Shown: positions 50,466-61,705, counted from the first letter of the stretch. The stretch is 64,000 bases of DNA from Hyphomicrobiales bacterium (GCA_900467745.1 UBQW01000010.1:372001-436000); one strand, 5' to 3'. Program-made: numbers and translations. Notes: a model not told the origin generated them from the letters alone.

Positions 50466-52006
50466 GACGCGAGCTTTCCTTGGTGTCCGTGACCTTTGGC
50501 AGATGCCGCGATGATAGCCTCTTCCGTTGCTTCGCTTCTGTCGAAGACGGCGACCAGCTTGCCGTTGCTGAGAACGGCGATGCGGTCGGAAAGGGCCATG
50601 ACCTCTTCAAGGTCTGAGGTTGAAAACAAAATTGCAAGGCCCTTGGCGGCCAGTCTGCGCATGGTGCGGAACACGTCCGCCTTAGCGCCGACATCGATGC
50701 CGCGGCTGGGCTCGTCCATCAGGAGAACCTTCGGGTTGGTCATCAGTGCCTTACCGATAACCACTTTCTGCTGGTTGCCGCCGGACATCGAGGTGACTTC
50801 GAATTCCGGGTTTGGCGCTTTTATGGAAAGATCGCGGATCATGTCGTTGATGCCCTGCCTTTCGGCGCCTGCCTTGATATGAAAGATCCGCGTGAAGTGA
50901 TCGAGGCTGGCGAGCGTCAGATTGCTGGCGATGGAGAGCACCTGCACCAGCCCTTCGCGCTGACGATCCTCGGGGATGAGGGCAAGCCCCTTCCTGATCC
51001 GCCCCGTCGTATCCTGCGCGCGTACTTCCTGACCGTCGATGAAGATCTTGCCGGTTGAGTGCTTGTGGCGGCCGATTACGCATTCGAAGAACTCGCTGCG
51101 TCCCGCGCCCATCAGGCCGTAGATACCGAGGATCTCGCCCGCGCGGACCGAAAGCGAGACGTGATCGACGGCCAGACCGCCGGTCCTGCGCGGCAGGCTG
51201 ATCTCCTCGGCGCGAAAGGCTTCCGGTCCGAGCTCATGGTCGGCTGCCTTGGCGAAATCCTTGGCATCCGAGCCGATCATCGAGCGGACGATCCACTTGG
51301 TGTCGATGTCGCGGACCATCGCATGGCCGGTGATCTGGCCATCTCGTAGCACGGTGATGTAATCGCCGATCCGCATCAGCTCTTCCAGCCGGTGCGAGAT
51401 ATAGACGATGGCGACACCCTGCGCCTTCAGTTCGGCGATGACCTTGAACAGGATTTCGACCTCGGCCGCCGATAGCGCCGATGTCGGCTCGTCCATGATC
51501 AGGATGCGGGCGTTGAGCGACATCGCCTTGGCGATTTCGACAAGCTGCTGCTGGCCGATCGGCAGGTCCTCGACCATGGTTTCGGCATTGATGCCGGCAT
51601 CCAGGCGCTTCAGAAAGGCGTTTGCCTTTTCGATCTGCGCCTTGTGATCGATGCCGCGAATGCCGCGGGTGATCTCGCGGGTGGCGAAGATATTTTCGGC
51701 CACCGTCATGTTGGCGAAGAGGTTGAGCTCCTGGAAGATCATGCCAATACCGTGCGCCTGGGCGTCGGCAGGGCTGTCGAAGGAGACCGTTTCGCCATCG
51801 AGGACGATGCGTCCAAGCGTTGGCCGCTCGACGCCGGCGATGATCTTCATCAGCGTCGACTTTCCAGCGCCGTTCTCGCCGACCAGCACGTTGACCGCGC
51901 CGCGCCGGAGCTCGAGGTCGGCGCGCTTGACGGCCACGATGCCGGAATAAACCTTGGACACCTCTTCGAGGCGCAGGATAACGTCGTGTTCGATCGTTTC
52001 GCTCAT
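50462..52006 (-). CDS. Sugar ABC transporter ATP-binding protein (RbsA type, two ATPase domains)
   Basis: This 514-residue protein has two ABC domains. The first has Walker A GENGAGKST (about 41-49), signature LPIGQQQLVEIAKAM and Walker B ILIMDEPTSAL. The second has the degenerate Walker A LMGAGRSE, then MSGGNQQKV and LLMDEPSRGIDVG. That pattern is standard for CUT2 ATPases. The ATG at 52006 lies two bases after the DUF2291 stop; a longer frame into that gene is rejected. Confidence 0.93.
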   Translation of the reverse strand: MSETIEHDVILRLEEVSKVYSGIVAVKRADLELRRGAVNVLVGENGAGKSTLMKIIAGVERPTLGRIVLDGETVSFDSPADAQAHGIGMIFQELNLFANMTVAENIFATREITRGIRGIDHKAQIEKANAFLKRLDAGINAETMVEDLPIGQQQLVEIAKAMSLNARILIMDEPTSALSAAEVEILFKVIAELKAQGVAIVYISHRLEELMRIGDYITVLRDGQITGHAMVRDIDTKWIVRSMIGSDAKDFAKAADHELGPEAFRAEEISLPRRTGGLAVDHVSLSVRAGEILGIYGLMGAGRSEFFECVIGRHKHSTGKIFIDGQEVRAQDTTGRIRKGLALIPEDRQREGLVQVLSIASNLTLASLDHFTRIFHIKAGAERQGINDMIRDLSIKAPNPEFEVTSMSGGNQQKVVIGKALMTNPKVLLMDEPSRGIDVGAKADVFRTMRRLAAKGLAILFSTSDLEEVMALSDRIAVLSNGKLVAVFDRSEATEEAIIAASAKGHGHQGKLAS

Positions 52007-52008
52007 CA

Positions 52009-52653
52009 CTACGGCCCTACCGTCAGTTGGGCCGGGGTCACCAGTGGCAACTGGCCGGATGACGGCAGCGAGAAGGCGCCGGTGACCGTGACGGTCTTGC
52101 CAGTCAGGCCGTCGCGCGGCAGGGGCCCCAGAAGCGCGGCATTGATCTTCTCGTTGAACGCCTTGCCGAACTGGGCCCACTCGATCTGGTTCTTGAATTC
52201 GTTGAAATTGACGAACTCAAGCGTATCGCGCAGCGCCGTTCCGCGCACCGCGGGGCCAATCTGCACCTTGGCGTCGGCCTTTCCATCGCCATCGGCGTCC
52301 AGATCGATCGTGGCGGCGCGCGACGCGGTATCGGCGGCGACAACCTTACCGCTCAGCTTGACCGCATAGGTCCAGGGCGCACTCGCCTGCTTGCGGGGAT
52401 TGCCGTATTTCTCGCCGGCCTGATCCGGGCTGGAGGCAGCAAGCGCCACGACGTCCTTCAATTCGCCGGCCCGCTTTTGCAGATAAGGAATTGCCTGCGA
52501 CTGCCAGATGGCCTCGACCTTTGCCGCGGGATCGAAGGCGCTCTTTGCGGTTTCCGCAGCCTTTTCTTCCGCCGTCGGCGTTTTGATGATTTTGCAGCCC
52601 GGCAGTGCCATCGCAAGCAATGCGATCACAACCGCGCTTCTGACCCTCGCCAT
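52009..52653 (-). CDS. DUF2291 lipoprotein of CUT2 sugar-transport operon
   Basis: This 214-residue protein begins with a lipoprotein signal (VVIALLAMALPGC, lipobox LPGC). A mixed domain follows, including LDADGDGKADAKVQIGPAVRGTALRD. DUF2291 proteins commonly sit between the binding protein and ATPase in ribose-type ABC operons; their role is unknown, perhaps periplasmic assembly or substrate handling. The D-x-D-x-D calcium-like segment is notable. Confidence 0.8.
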   Translation of the reverse strand: MARVRSAVVIALLAMALPGCKIIKTPTAEEKAAETAKSAFDPAAKVEAIWQSQAIPYLQKRAGELKDVVALAASSPDQAGEKYGNPRKQASAPWTYAVKLSGKVVAADTASRAATIDLDADGDGKADAKVQIGPAVRGTALRDTLEFVNFNEFKNQIEWAQFGKAFNEKINAALLGPLPRDGLTGKTVTVTGAFSLPSSGQLPLVTPAQLTVGP

Positions 52654-52690
52654 CCACGAAACTCCAATCTTATGGAATAGGATAAGAAAC

Positions 52691-52716
52691 GAAGAGCGCG
52701 GATGATCGCGCTCTTC
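52691..52716 (-). terminator. Attenuator-like hairpin between binding protein and DUF2291 genes
   Basis: GAAGAGCGCG pairs perfectly with CGCGCTCTTC around a six-base loop, followed on the minus strand by GTTTCTT. It is likely a partial terminator that gives excess binding protein. Confidence 0.6.
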
Positions 52717-52737
52717 TCCAGTGGTCTCAAGCTGTCG

Positions 52738-54583
<1,846 letters not shown>

Positions 54584-54622
54584 GTTTCCTCACTTCGTGT
54601 TTTGCTGGAATTGTTAACGTTG

Positions 54623-54636
54623 CTGGTATGATGAGT
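54623..54636. promoter_or_regulatory. Candidate GntR (FadR/NanR-type) operator upstream of apnO
   Basis: CTGGTATGATGAGT, 40 bases before the apnO start, matches CTGGTATAATGAGT at 58571 in 13 of 14 positions. Confidence 0.6.
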
Positions 54637-54659
54637 CAATCACCACCCCAGAATAAGTA

Positions 54660-55097
54660 TTACTTAACCGCGTCGAGCCTGTTGATGGCGTCGACGTTGC
54701 CTGCCGAAGCGCCCTTCGGGTCGAATTCGGAGGCGAGCCAGGTGTCGACGATCGACTTGGCAAGTTCCGGACCGATCACGCGTGCGCCCATGGTGATGAT
54801 CTGTGCATTGTTGGACTTCGCGGCGCGCTCGGCCGAGTAGGTGTCGTGCGTCAGCGCGGCGCGGATGCCCGGAACCTTGTTGGCCGAGATCGAAACGCCA
54901 ATGCCGGTGCCGCAGATGAGAATACCGCGCTCATGCTGGCCGTCGACGATGGTCTGCGCGAGGTTCTGCGACAGGTCGGCGTAAAAGCCGGCCTGGCTGA
55001 GATCGTGCACTTCGAGGCCCGCCTTGGTGGCGAGGTGGGCGGCGATCACGTCAAGCAATGGCTTGCCGGCGCTATCCGCTCCGATGGCGATTTTCAT
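54660..55097 (-). CDS. RpiB/LacAB-family sugar-phosphate isomerase (EryI-like)
   Basis: This 145-residue protein has the RpiB fold: [14 protein letters not shown], the active-site segment [25 protein letters not shown] (Cys about 69, here shown in part) and an [14 protein letters not shown] block. In Brucella the paralogue EryI interconverts D-erythrulose 4-phosphate and D-erythrose 4-phosphate. The tpiA-like partner immediately upstream supports that role over ribose 5-phosphate isomerisation. The ATG at 55097 is preferred to a longer upstream start. Confidence 0.85.
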   Translation of the reverse strand: MKIAIGADSAGKPLLDVIAAHLATKAGLEVHDLSQAGFYADLSQNLAQTIVDGQHERGILICGTGIGVSISANKVPGIRAALTHDTYSAERAAKSNNAQIITMGARVIGPELAKSIVDTWLASEFDPKGASAGNVDAINRLDAVK

Positions 55098-55152
55098 GGT
55101 CCGTGTCCTTTCAATCATTCGGGGGCTGGATGAATGGAATTGGTGGCTGCGA

Positions 55153-55911
55153 TCAGATGACCGCGGCAACGCGCTTCAGAATGTCGAGATAGCCTTCGAC
55201 GGCCCAGGCAGAGCGGCCGATGAAAAGGCCGTCGATGTGCGGTTGCGTAATCAGCTCCTCGCAATTGCCTGGATTGACGCTGCCGCCGTAGAGAACCGGA
55301 ACCGCCCGACCGAGCACCTTGGCAGCCACATCGGCGATGCGCGCGTGGCGTTCGTCGGCATAGTCGGCGGTGGCCGGAATGCCGTTGACGCCAATCGCCC
55401 ATACCGGTTCGTAGGCAAGAAGAATTTCCGCGTCCTTGCCTGATGTGGTCACGCGCGCCAGCGCGCCCTCAACCTGCCGCTTCAGCACCGCGTCGGCATC
55501 ACCAGCGTTGCGCTCGGCAAGCGTCTCACCGATGCAGATCAGCGGGATCAGGCCGTGCTTGACGGCGCTTTCGACCTTCAGGCCGACGGTTTCGTCAGTC
55601 TCGCCGAAGTGCTCGCGACGCTCGGAGTGGCCGAGCTCGACGATGTCGAGGTTGCAATCCTTCAGCATCGGAGCCGAGATTTCGCCGGTCCAGGCGCCGG
55701 CGGCGTCCCAATGCATGTTCTGCGCGCCGACCTTCACCGAGCTGTCGGCGAGAGCGTTCTTGACCTCGCGCACCGCCGTGAAGGGCGGGATGACGAAGCG
55801 CTGGATGTCCGCGTGGCGATCGCCATCGGCGACTGCCAGCTTTTCGGCAAAGGACAGAGCCTCGCCAAGCGTCTTGTTCATCTTGAAGCTAGTGCCAACC
55901 CAGTAGCGCAT
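55153..55911 (-). CDS. Triose-phosphate-isomerase paralogue (EryH/LerI-like)
   Basis: This 252-residue TIM barrel keeps all catalytic residues: Lys10 (TSFKMN), His95 (ELGHSERRE) and Glu168 (AYEPVWAIG). The opening TSFKMNKT differs from the usual GNWKMN of housekeeping TpiA, which fits the erythritol-pathway group that interconverts L-erythrulose 1-phosphate and D-erythrulose 4-phosphate. The ATG at 55911 has GGAGG eight bases upstream; a TTG at 55917 overlapping the oiaK stop is an alternative. Confidence 0.87.
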   Translation of the reverse strand: MRYWVGTSFKMNKTLGEALSFAEKLAVADGDRHADIQRFVIPPFTAVREVKNALADSSVKVGAQNMHWDAAGAWTGEISAPMLKDCNLDIVELGHSERREHFGETDETVGLKVESAVKHGLIPLICIGETLAERNAGDADAVLKRQVEGALARVTTSGKDAEILLAYEPVWAIGVNGIPATADYADERHARIADVAAKVLGRAVPVLYGGSVNPGNCEELITQPHIDGLFIGRSAWAVEGYLDILKRVAAVI

Positions 55912-55913
55912 GT

Positions 55914-57248
55914 TCAAGCCCTCCGTCCGTCGCGGATCTGTGCGAAATAGCCGTCGGTTCCGACCTGGCCGCCCTTGAGCGCGATCTGCAGTCCGTTGGT
56001 CGGCGCGTAGTTGCCGTGCGCGGTGCAGAGTGGCGAGCCGGGGGTCTGCGGCAGTGGCAGCAAGGTCGTCAGAGCGTCCACACGCAGTTCCTGCAGCGCG
56101 TGGCTCGACGTGTCGCCGCCGGCAATGACCGCGCGGGGCAGCTTTTCGGTTTCGATCAACCGGCGCAGGATCGTGCCGAGAGCTGAGCCGAGGCGATGGC
56201 GGGATCCGGGAATACGATCGATATCGGTTCCCTTGTCTGACGATGAGCCGAGCGCCGTGTGCAGGATGACGCTGCGGCCTTCCTTCAGGCGCTGGACGCC
56301 CTCAGTGACAGCCGTTTCGATGGCGCGGTCACCGCTTTCGCCGACGAGATCGAGCGGATCGACGGCTATGCCGTCAAAGCCGTTTTCCGTTGCGTTGCGG
56401 ATCTGCCGTTCGGTGGTTGGCGAGACGCTTCCGGACACGACGGCAAGACGATCGACCTTGCCGGGCTCGGCGAAGGTTGTCGGTTCGCCAAGCAGCCCTT
56501 CGGCCTTCCATGCCTGCAGCAATGCGTATTCGACGCCTGACGAGCCGGCTGTGAACAGGCCGCCGTCGCGCTTGGCCCGCCAGACCTGACGGCCGGCGAG
56601 AGCCTGCGACTGGGCGCTGTCCACGTCGATCAGCAGGATGCCATCGAGGTCCGCGATCGTCTTGTCGATGCGCTGGTCGGCATCGGGCGCCGCGGTGGTG
56701 ACGAGATCGGCGAGCGCTACGGGCAGTGCCGTCTGTTTTGCCAGATGCAGCGTCAGGTCGGCTTCGGCCATCGGCGTCACCGGATGACGGCTCATGACGG
56801 GATGGCGATCGATACGATAGTAGCGATCCTGGTAGGCGGCGAAGAGATTGCCGAAAGCGGTGAAGCGCTTCAGCTGCGGTGCTCCGACGACCACAGGCAC
56901 GACCGGCTGGCCATAGAGTGCCTTGCCGATTTCGATCGCCTTGCCGATGTTGCCGATTGCGGGGCTGGAATCGAAGGTCGAGCAGACCTTGTAATGGCAG
57001 ATGTCGGCATCGAGCGCCTTCAGCCATTCAAAGATCGCCGGCAGATGCTTTTCCATCCACTCCGGCGTTTCGCTGCGGCTGGTGCCGGCAATGCCGAAGG
57101 CGCGGTAATCGGCGAAACGCTTTGCCGTCTCGGTGCTGGGGATGCCGAGGAAGAGCACGGTCGGCACGCCGTTGGAGGCGAGCGCTTCCATGACGTCGGC
57201 GGAACCGGTGAAATCGTCACCGTAATAGGTAAGCAGAGGTTTGGTCAT
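55914..57248 (-). CDS. oiaK: 3-oxo-isoapionate kinase (four-carbon acid sugar kinase family, DUF1537)
   Basis: This 444-residue kinase has the DUF1537 N-terminal substrate domain (YGDDFTGSADVMEAL, about 9-23; CHYKVCSTFDSSPAIG) and the C-terminal nucleotide domain (AGGDTSSHAL; ALKGGQVGTDGYF). The gene lies 4 bases after the RuBisCO-like gene, and that pairing identifies the D-apionate pathway. OiaK phosphorylates 3-oxo-isoapionate at O4 for OiaX. The internal ATG at 57248 is used; a longer frame into oiaX is rejected. Confidence 0.83.
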   Translation of the reverse strand: MTKPLLTYYGDDFTGSADVMEALASNGVPTVLFLGIPSTETAKRFADYRAFGIAGTSRSETPEWMEKHLPAIFEWLKALDADICHYKVCSTFDSSPAIGNIGKAIEIGKALYGQPVVPVVVGAPQLKRFTAFGNLFAAYQDRYYRIDRHPVMSRHPVTPMAEADLTLHLAKQTALPVALADLVTTAAPDADQRIDKTIADLDGILLIDVDSAQSQALAGRQVWRAKRDGGLFTAGSSGVEYALLQAWKAEGLLGEPTTFAEPGKVDRLAVVSGSVSPTTERQIRNATENGFDGIAVDPLDLVGESGDRAIETAVTEGVQRLKEGRSVILHTALGSSSDKGTDIDRIPGSRHRLGSALGTILRRLIETEKLPRAVIAGGDTSSHALQELRVDALTTLLPLPQTPGSPLCTAHGNYAPTNGLQIALKGGQVGTDGYFAQIRDGRRA

Positions 57249-57252
57249 GGTC

Positions 57253-58512
57253 TCAAGCTGCCTTGCCGTCGCCGAACTTCGCGATCGAGGCCGCGAGTTC
57301 CGGGTGATCCTTGGCGTATTCGTCGAGCGGGATGTCGGCGACCGCCGCCTGCCAGGCCTGCTGCACGGCGCGTACGCCGGCCGCCGGGCCACCAGGATGG
57401 CTGACGATCCCGCCGCCGCATAGATAGAGCAGGTCGGTAGTGCGGCCGGTGCGGTTATATGTGTCCGGCGCCTGGCCACCCCACTGACCGGAGCCAGCGA
57501 CTGGCAGCGGGCAGTCGGCCTTGCTGAACAGCGGCGTGCTGACGGCCTTGAAGGATTCGACGAAGCTCTCGTCCGGCTCCCAATACTTGATGCGGATGCC
57601 GTTGATCTGGAACTGGTCAACACCGAGCAGGCGCCAGAACTGCTGGTAGACCTTGAAGTCGAGACCGGCGCCCGGATCGCGGGTCAGGATGTCCCAACCG
57701 TTGCGATGGGCATGCAGCACGAGGCCCGAACGTTTGCGCAGGAAGCTCATGCCGCCGAAGCCGATCGAATTGATGTTGACGACGGCGCAGTTGCCGCCGG
57801 CCTTAAGGACGAGATCGTGATTGCGCATCATCTCGTCTGGATCGGCATGAGAGATGCCGAAGGCGTACATGACCTTCTTGCCGGTCTTCTGCTCGTGATC
57901 GAGGATCTTTGGCATGATGGCCGCGACGCGCTCCTTGAGCGGCGAATAGGCCGGGCTCATCAGCTTTTCGTCGTCCTTGATGAAATCGACGCCGGACTCG
58001 ATGAGTTCGCCGACAAGTTCCGCCGTCTCATGCGGGCGCAGGCCGAGCGCCGGTTTGACGATCGTGCCGATGATCGGCCGACCTTCGACGCCGGTCAGCC
58101 GGCGGCTGCCGGGCAGGCCGAATTGCGGGCCGGGGTGGGCGGTGGCGAAGGCCTCAGGCAGCTTCATGTCGACAATGCGGATGCCGCTCATGCCCTTGAT
58201 CGAGAATACGCCGCCGATGGCAATGGTCATCAAGGCGGAGAGATCCGTACCGATCGCGTCCATCGGGAAGGCGATATCGGCATCGGCGCGGTGGATGGGG
58301 CCGCTGCCGGGTGCAACTTCCGGCCAGGTCGGGTATTCCGCATCGGGCAGGTGGCGAATGGCGATAACACGTGCCGCGACGCGTGCCTTCAGCTCTTCCG
58401 TTTCGCCGGGAACAGGGACGAACGTGCCGGTCGACTGATCGCTGGCGATCTTGGCGGCCATGGCCTCGACGCTGCCGGTCGTTTCGATGCGGTAGGTAAC
58501 TGTGATCATCAT
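57253..58512 (-). CDS. oiaX: RuBisCO-like protein, 3-oxo-isoapionate-4-phosphate transcarboxylase/hydrolase
   Basis: This RuBisCO-like protein of about 419 residues retains the metal-site motif GVDFIKDDE, with Lys179 (carbamylated in RuBisCO), Asp181 and Glu182, and the catalytic GTIVKPALGL (Lys153). LHAHRNGW corresponds to the phosphate/His region. The loop-6 lysine region differs from true RuBisCO, so CO2 fixation is not expected. With OiaK the OiaX type converts 3-oxo-isoapionate 4-phosphate to 3-phosphoglycerate and glycolate. A GGAGGAG site lies about 12 bases before tandem ATGs. First gene of the oiaX-oiaK-tpi-rpiB operon. Confidence 0.85.
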   Translation of the reverse strand: MMITVTYRIETTGSVEAMAAKIASDQSTGTFVPVPGETEELKARVAARVIAIRHLPDAEYPTWPEVAPGSGPIHRADADIAFPMDAIGTDLSALMTIAIGGVFSIKGMSGIRIVDMKLPEAFATAHPGPQFGLPGSRRLTGVEGRPIIGTIVKPALGLRPHETAELVGELIESGVDFIKDDEKLMSPAYSPLKERVAAIMPKILDHEQKTGKKVMYAFGISHADPDEMMRNHDLVLKAGGNCAVVNINSIGFGGMSFLRKRSGLVLHAHRNGWDILTRDPGAGLDFKVYQQFWRLLGVDQFQINGIRIKYWEPDESFVESFKAVSTPLFSKADCPLPVAGSGQWGGQAPDTYNRTGRTTDLLYLCGGGIVSHPGGPAAGVRAVQQAWQAAVADIPLDEYAKDHPELAASIAKFGDGKAA

Positions 58513-58570
58513 GAGGTTTCGTTGCTCCTCCTGCCTAGGCCGAAAGTTTGCCATGGCGTCAACTCATGAA

Positions 58571-58584
58571 CTGGTATAATGAGT
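58571..58584. promoter_or_regulatory. Candidate GntR (FadR/NanR-type) operator between oiaX and its regulator
   Basis: CTGGTATAATGAGT lies in the 172-base divergent region, 59 bases from oiaX and 101 from the regulator start. TGGTAT and ATTCCA form imperfect dyad arms around it. Confidence 0.6.
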
Positions 58585-58684
58585 ATTCCAATTTCTGCAA
58601 CGAAAATTTTTTGAAAGAGCACATACCGATTTCCGACGACGGCCTTTCGTGCCGGGACGCTAGCATGCATAAAGGAGGGATATT

Positions 58685-59413
58685 GTGAGCCAGCGAGACA
58701 CCATGAACCAGCCAATCGAACAGATCGTGCGTCGCAAACTATCCGATGAGGTTTTCGATCGGCTGGAGAGGATGATCACCTCGGGCGAGCTTCGCCCCGG
58801 TGACGAAATGCCTTCGGAGCGGGTGCTGATGGAGCGCTTCGGGGTTGGAAGGCCGGCTATCCGCGAGGCGATGCAGTCGCTGGCCAATATGGGCCTGGTC
58901 AACATCTCGCACGGAGAGCGCGCCAAAGTTCTGCAGTTGACCGCAAGATCGATTTTCCGCCAGGTGGACCTGACGGCGAAGATCATGCTCGCGCAATCGG
59001 CCGACTCGCTCGATCATCTCAAGAGCTCACGCATCTTTTTCGAGCGCGGGATGGCGCGCGAGGCGGCGGTCAAGGCCACGCCTGCCGATATCACCGATCT
59101 TCGCGATATCATCGAGGAGCAGCGTCGCTCGCTCGGCAACGCGGAAGACTTCATCGCCGCCGATATGCAGTTCCATACGCGGATCGCGCAAATCTCGGGT
59201 AACCCGATCTTCGTTGCCGTCAGCGAGGCGATGCTGGCATGGCTGAAGGCCTATCACACAGACATGCTGATCTGGACCGGCAAGGAGAAGTTCACGCTGG
59301 TGGAGCATGAGCAGATACTCGACTGTCTCGCTGCCAACGATGCGAATGGTGCGGAAGCGGCGATCTTGAAACACCTTGAGCGCTCTAGCGCGCTCTATAC
59401 CAACCGCGACTGA
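58685..59413 (+). CDS. GntR-family (FadR/FCD, NanR-like) transcriptional regulator
   Basis: This 242-residue regulator has a GntR winged helix (LRPGDEMPSERVLMERFGVGRPAIREAM, key part about 38-64) and a C-terminal FCD effector domain (about 90-225). Candidate metal/ligand residues of that domain are the His in ADMQFHTRIAQISGN and the His in EHEQILDCL. The GTG start has GGAGG upstream. It is divergent from the oiaX operon and very probably represses it, apnO and itself. Confidence 0.9.
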   Translation: MSQRDTMNQPIEQIVRRKLSDEVFDRLERMITSGELRPGDEMPSERVLMERFGVGRPAIREAMQSLANMGLVNISHGERAKVLQLTARSIFRQVDLTAKIMLAQSADSLDHLKSSRIFFERGMAREAAVKATPADITDLRDIIEEQRRSLGNAEDFIAADMQFHTRIAQISGNPIFVAVSEAMLAWLKAYHTDMLIWTGKEKFTLVEHEQILDCLAANDANGAEAAILKHLERSSALYTNRD

Positions 59414-59436
59414 CGTCGCTTCCATCGGCGAATACG

Positions 59437-59472
59437 AAAACAGCGACCTGCCTGCCAGGCGGTCGCTGTTTT
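59437..59472. terminator. Strong bidirectional terminator
   Basis: AAAACAGCGACC pairs with GGTCGCTGTTTT, continued by GCCT/AGGC. T-rich flanks on both strands fit termination of the convergent GntR and GMC genes. Confidence 0.85.
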
Positions 59473-59529
59473 CGTTTTGAGATGCGAAAGGCCCGACCAT
59501 TGCTGCCGAGACCTTTTTGAGTGCTGAAA

Positions 59530-61164
59530 TCAGATCTCCTTGATCAGCTGCTCGGCAATACGCACGCTGAGCGCCGCACCCGTCAGTGTCGGGTTCATGC
59601 AAGAGGCCGACGGCATGACGCTGGTGCCGGCGATGAACATGTTCGAGTGGTCATGGGTGCGGCAATCGCGGTCGACGACTGAGTCCTTCGGATCGTCGCC
59701 CATGCGGGTCGTGCCCATGACGTGCTGGCGGTTTTGCCACTTCACGTCGGTCGACAGGACCTCGGCGTCGAGCAGCTGGGCAATCTTGTTCAAATCTTCC
59801 AGGCCACGATCGCGGCCGGCATTCCAGTAGTCGGTGACCGAGTAATAAAGCACCGGAACCGGGATGCCGAGCGCATCGAACTTGGTCTTCGACGGCGTGA
59901 CGCGGTTTTCGGCCAGCGGCAGCGGCTCGAAATCGATCGCCCAGTTCAGCGAGCGGGCCGAGTACTTGCGGATCTGCTCGTCGAGCTTGGAGCCCATGAT
60001 GCCCTTTTTGATGAAGCCTTCGGTCATCTGGGCTGTCGGTACCGTATTGCGCACCTTGATCTTGTAGCTCGGGTAATCCTTGCGGAAGGCGCCGTCACGC
60101 TGGTTGAGATAGACCAGCAGTTCGGTCGGGCCTTCGCCCGGCCACATGTCCTCCTTGGTCAGCATGTTCATGCTGATACCGGTGTGGTCCATGAGGTTGC
60201 GGCCGACCTGATCCGACGAATTGGCGATGCCGTTCGGATACTTGTCCGAAGTCGAGATGAGCAGCAGCTTGGCGGACTCGATGCCGTAGGCGGCAAGCAC
60301 GAAATAGCGCGCCGTCAGCCGGTGCTCGGAATTGTCGGGCTTCTTGTACCAGACCGCAGTGATCTTGCCGTCGTCGCCCGCTTCCACCTTGTAGACTGGC
60401 GAGTTGTCGAGCAGCTTGGCGCCATGGCGTTCGGCTTCGTCGATGTGCATCGAGCCGTCATACTTGGCGCCGATCGGACAGACCGGATTGCAGTTGTTGT
60501 TACCGGCGCAGACCGGGCGGTTGCCGTAAGGGCGCGAGGCGCGGCCATGCGGCTCGAGTACCGGGTTGAAGCCGCCGACCGAGAGCTTTTCAGCCAGCGT
60601 CGCGAACATGTAGCTGGAATTCAGCTGCTTCATCGGGAAGGGCATGGAACGCGGCGGCATCGGACCACCGCCCTGGCCGCTTTCGTCCTGGCCGTCCATG
60701 CCTGTGACGCCGAGCTCCAGCTCGGCCTTGTTGTAGTAGTCTTCTAGATCGTCATAGCCGATCGGCCAGTCGCGGCCGCGACCGTAAAGCGACTGGATCT
60801 TGAAGTCGTTCGGAATCATGCGCCAGAGGGCCGAACCGAAGTGCCAGGTCGTGCCGCCGACAACGCGCAGGTAGGAGGTGTTGTATTTAACCGGGCCTTC
60901 ATACTGCAGATAGTCGCCATAGGTGGATGGCGCCCAGGGCATGCTGGGGAAGGGGGATCCGGCGCCCTGCAGCTTGGCGTTCGCCAGCGAGAGCTTGACC
61001 GGAGCGTTGCGGAAGGTCTCAACGATCTCGCGGCGATCGACACGCGGACCGGCTTCGAGAATGATCACCTTCTTGCCGGCTTTGGCGAGCTGTGCGGCGA
61101 CGATGCCGCCCATGACACCCGATCCGATGACGATCAGGTCCGCATCATATGCGTCGTTTGCCAT
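59530..61164 (-). CDS. GMC-family FAD dehydrogenase, large subunit of membrane sugar/alcohol dehydrogenase
   Basis: This 544-residue flavoprotein has FAD-binding VIGSGVMGGIVAAQLAKAG (about 11-29), the GMC segment YLRVVGGTTWHFGSA and a catalytic His/Asn region (QHVMGTTRMG; CMNPTLTG). A cysteine set C-x5-C-x3-C (CAGNNNCNPVC, about 212-222) matches the [3Fe-4S] ligands known from FAD-glucose and fructose dehydrogenases. It has no signal of its own and is presumably exported with the Tat small subunit. It oxidises a sugar, sugar alcohol or gluconate in the periplasm. Confidence 0.87.
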   Translation of the reverse strand: MANDAYDADLIVIGSGVMGGIVAAQLAKAGKKVIILEAGPRVDRREIVETFRNAPVKLSLANAKLQGAGSPFPSMPWAPSTYGDYLQYEGPVKYNTSYLRVVGGTTWHFGSALWRMIPNDFKIQSLYGRGRDWPIGYDDLEDYYNKAELELGVTGMDGQDESGQGGGPMPPRSMPFPMKQLNSSYMFATLAEKLSVGGFNPVLEPHGRASRPYGNRPVCAGNNNCNPVCPIGAKYDGSMHIDEAERHGAKLLDNSPVYKVEAGDDGKITAVWYKKPDNSEHRLTARYFVLAAYGIESAKLLLISTSDKYPNGIANSSDQVGRNLMDHTGISMNMLTKEDMWPGEGPTELLVYLNQRDGAFRKDYPSYKIKVRNTVPTAQMTEGFIKKGIMGSKLDEQIRKYSARSLNWAIDFEPLPLAENRVTPSKTKFDALGIPVPVLYYSVTDYWNAGRDRGLEDLNKIAQLLDAEVLSTDVKWQNRQHVMGTTRMGDDPKDSVVDRDCRTHDHSNMFIAGTSVMPSASCMNPTLTGAALSVRIAEQLIKEI

Positions 61165-61177
61165 TGTCTATATCCTG

Positions 61178-61705
61178 TCAGATCTTGCTGCCGGGCTTCG
61201 GTCCCCAGGCGTTCGGGCCGGGACCGTAGGTCGGAATGGGAAGGAGGCCCTTGGTCGGGCGGTACATGAGCGATTTCTCGTAGGTGATGAGTTCCGCGTC
61301 CTCTGGGTCGCCGACCACGCCGAGATACCAGGCGGAGACGATCTTCGCGGAAGTCTTCATCTCGCGCTCGGCGGGCTTTGTCGCGAGAAAGCTATCCATG
61401 TCCTTGGCGCCGGACTGGCTCACGGCCTGCTGCAGGGCGGCGATGTCTGCTTTCAGCGTCTTGCTGCGCTTGGAGAGTGCTGCAAGGAAGCGTGCGCCGA
61501 GCACGGGGTCGAGTTCGTAGCCGGTCAGGAATTCGGAAAGCTTGGTGAAGCCCTGGACGTCATCGTCGGCCGCGAACGCCGAAACTGGTGCTGCAAAGGA
61601 GGAGAGGGCGGCCAGTCCCCCGACGGCCACGGTGGCGCGCAGGAGGTCTCGGCGGTGGAGGGGCCGGCTCATGAGAGAGCCCGCATTGTTCGGGTCGATT
61701 GGCAT
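61178..61705 (-). CDS. Small Tat-secreted subunit of the membrane flavo-dehydrogenase
   Basis: This 175-residue protein has a twin-arginine signal (LHRRDLLRATVAVGGLAALS, about 16-35) and a helical body that resembles small subunits of gluconate, sorbitol or fructose dehydrogenase. It would escort the large subunit through the Tat pore. It lies 13 bases upstream of the large-subunit gene. An internal start at the ATG at 61672 is possible. Confidence 0.8.
   Translation of the reverse strand: MPIDPNNAGSLMSRPLHRRDLLRATVAVGGLAALSSFAAPVSAFAADDDVQGFTKLSEFLTGYELDPVLGARFLAALSKRSKTLKADIAALQQAVSQSGAKDMDSFLATKPAEREMKTSAKIVSAWYLGVVGDPEDAELITYEKSLMYRPTKGLLPIPTYGPGPNAWGPKPGSKI

Noticed and set aside
48501-50492. 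663-codon plus-strand frame opposite apsD and the CUT2 permease
   Set aside because: Antisense shadow of two well-supported genes; composition is charged and repetitive with no motif.
57253-58512. True carbon-fixing RuBisCO
   Set aside because: No phosphoribulokinase or small subunit, catalytic loops differ, and the oiaK/apn context marks a RuBisCO-like protein.
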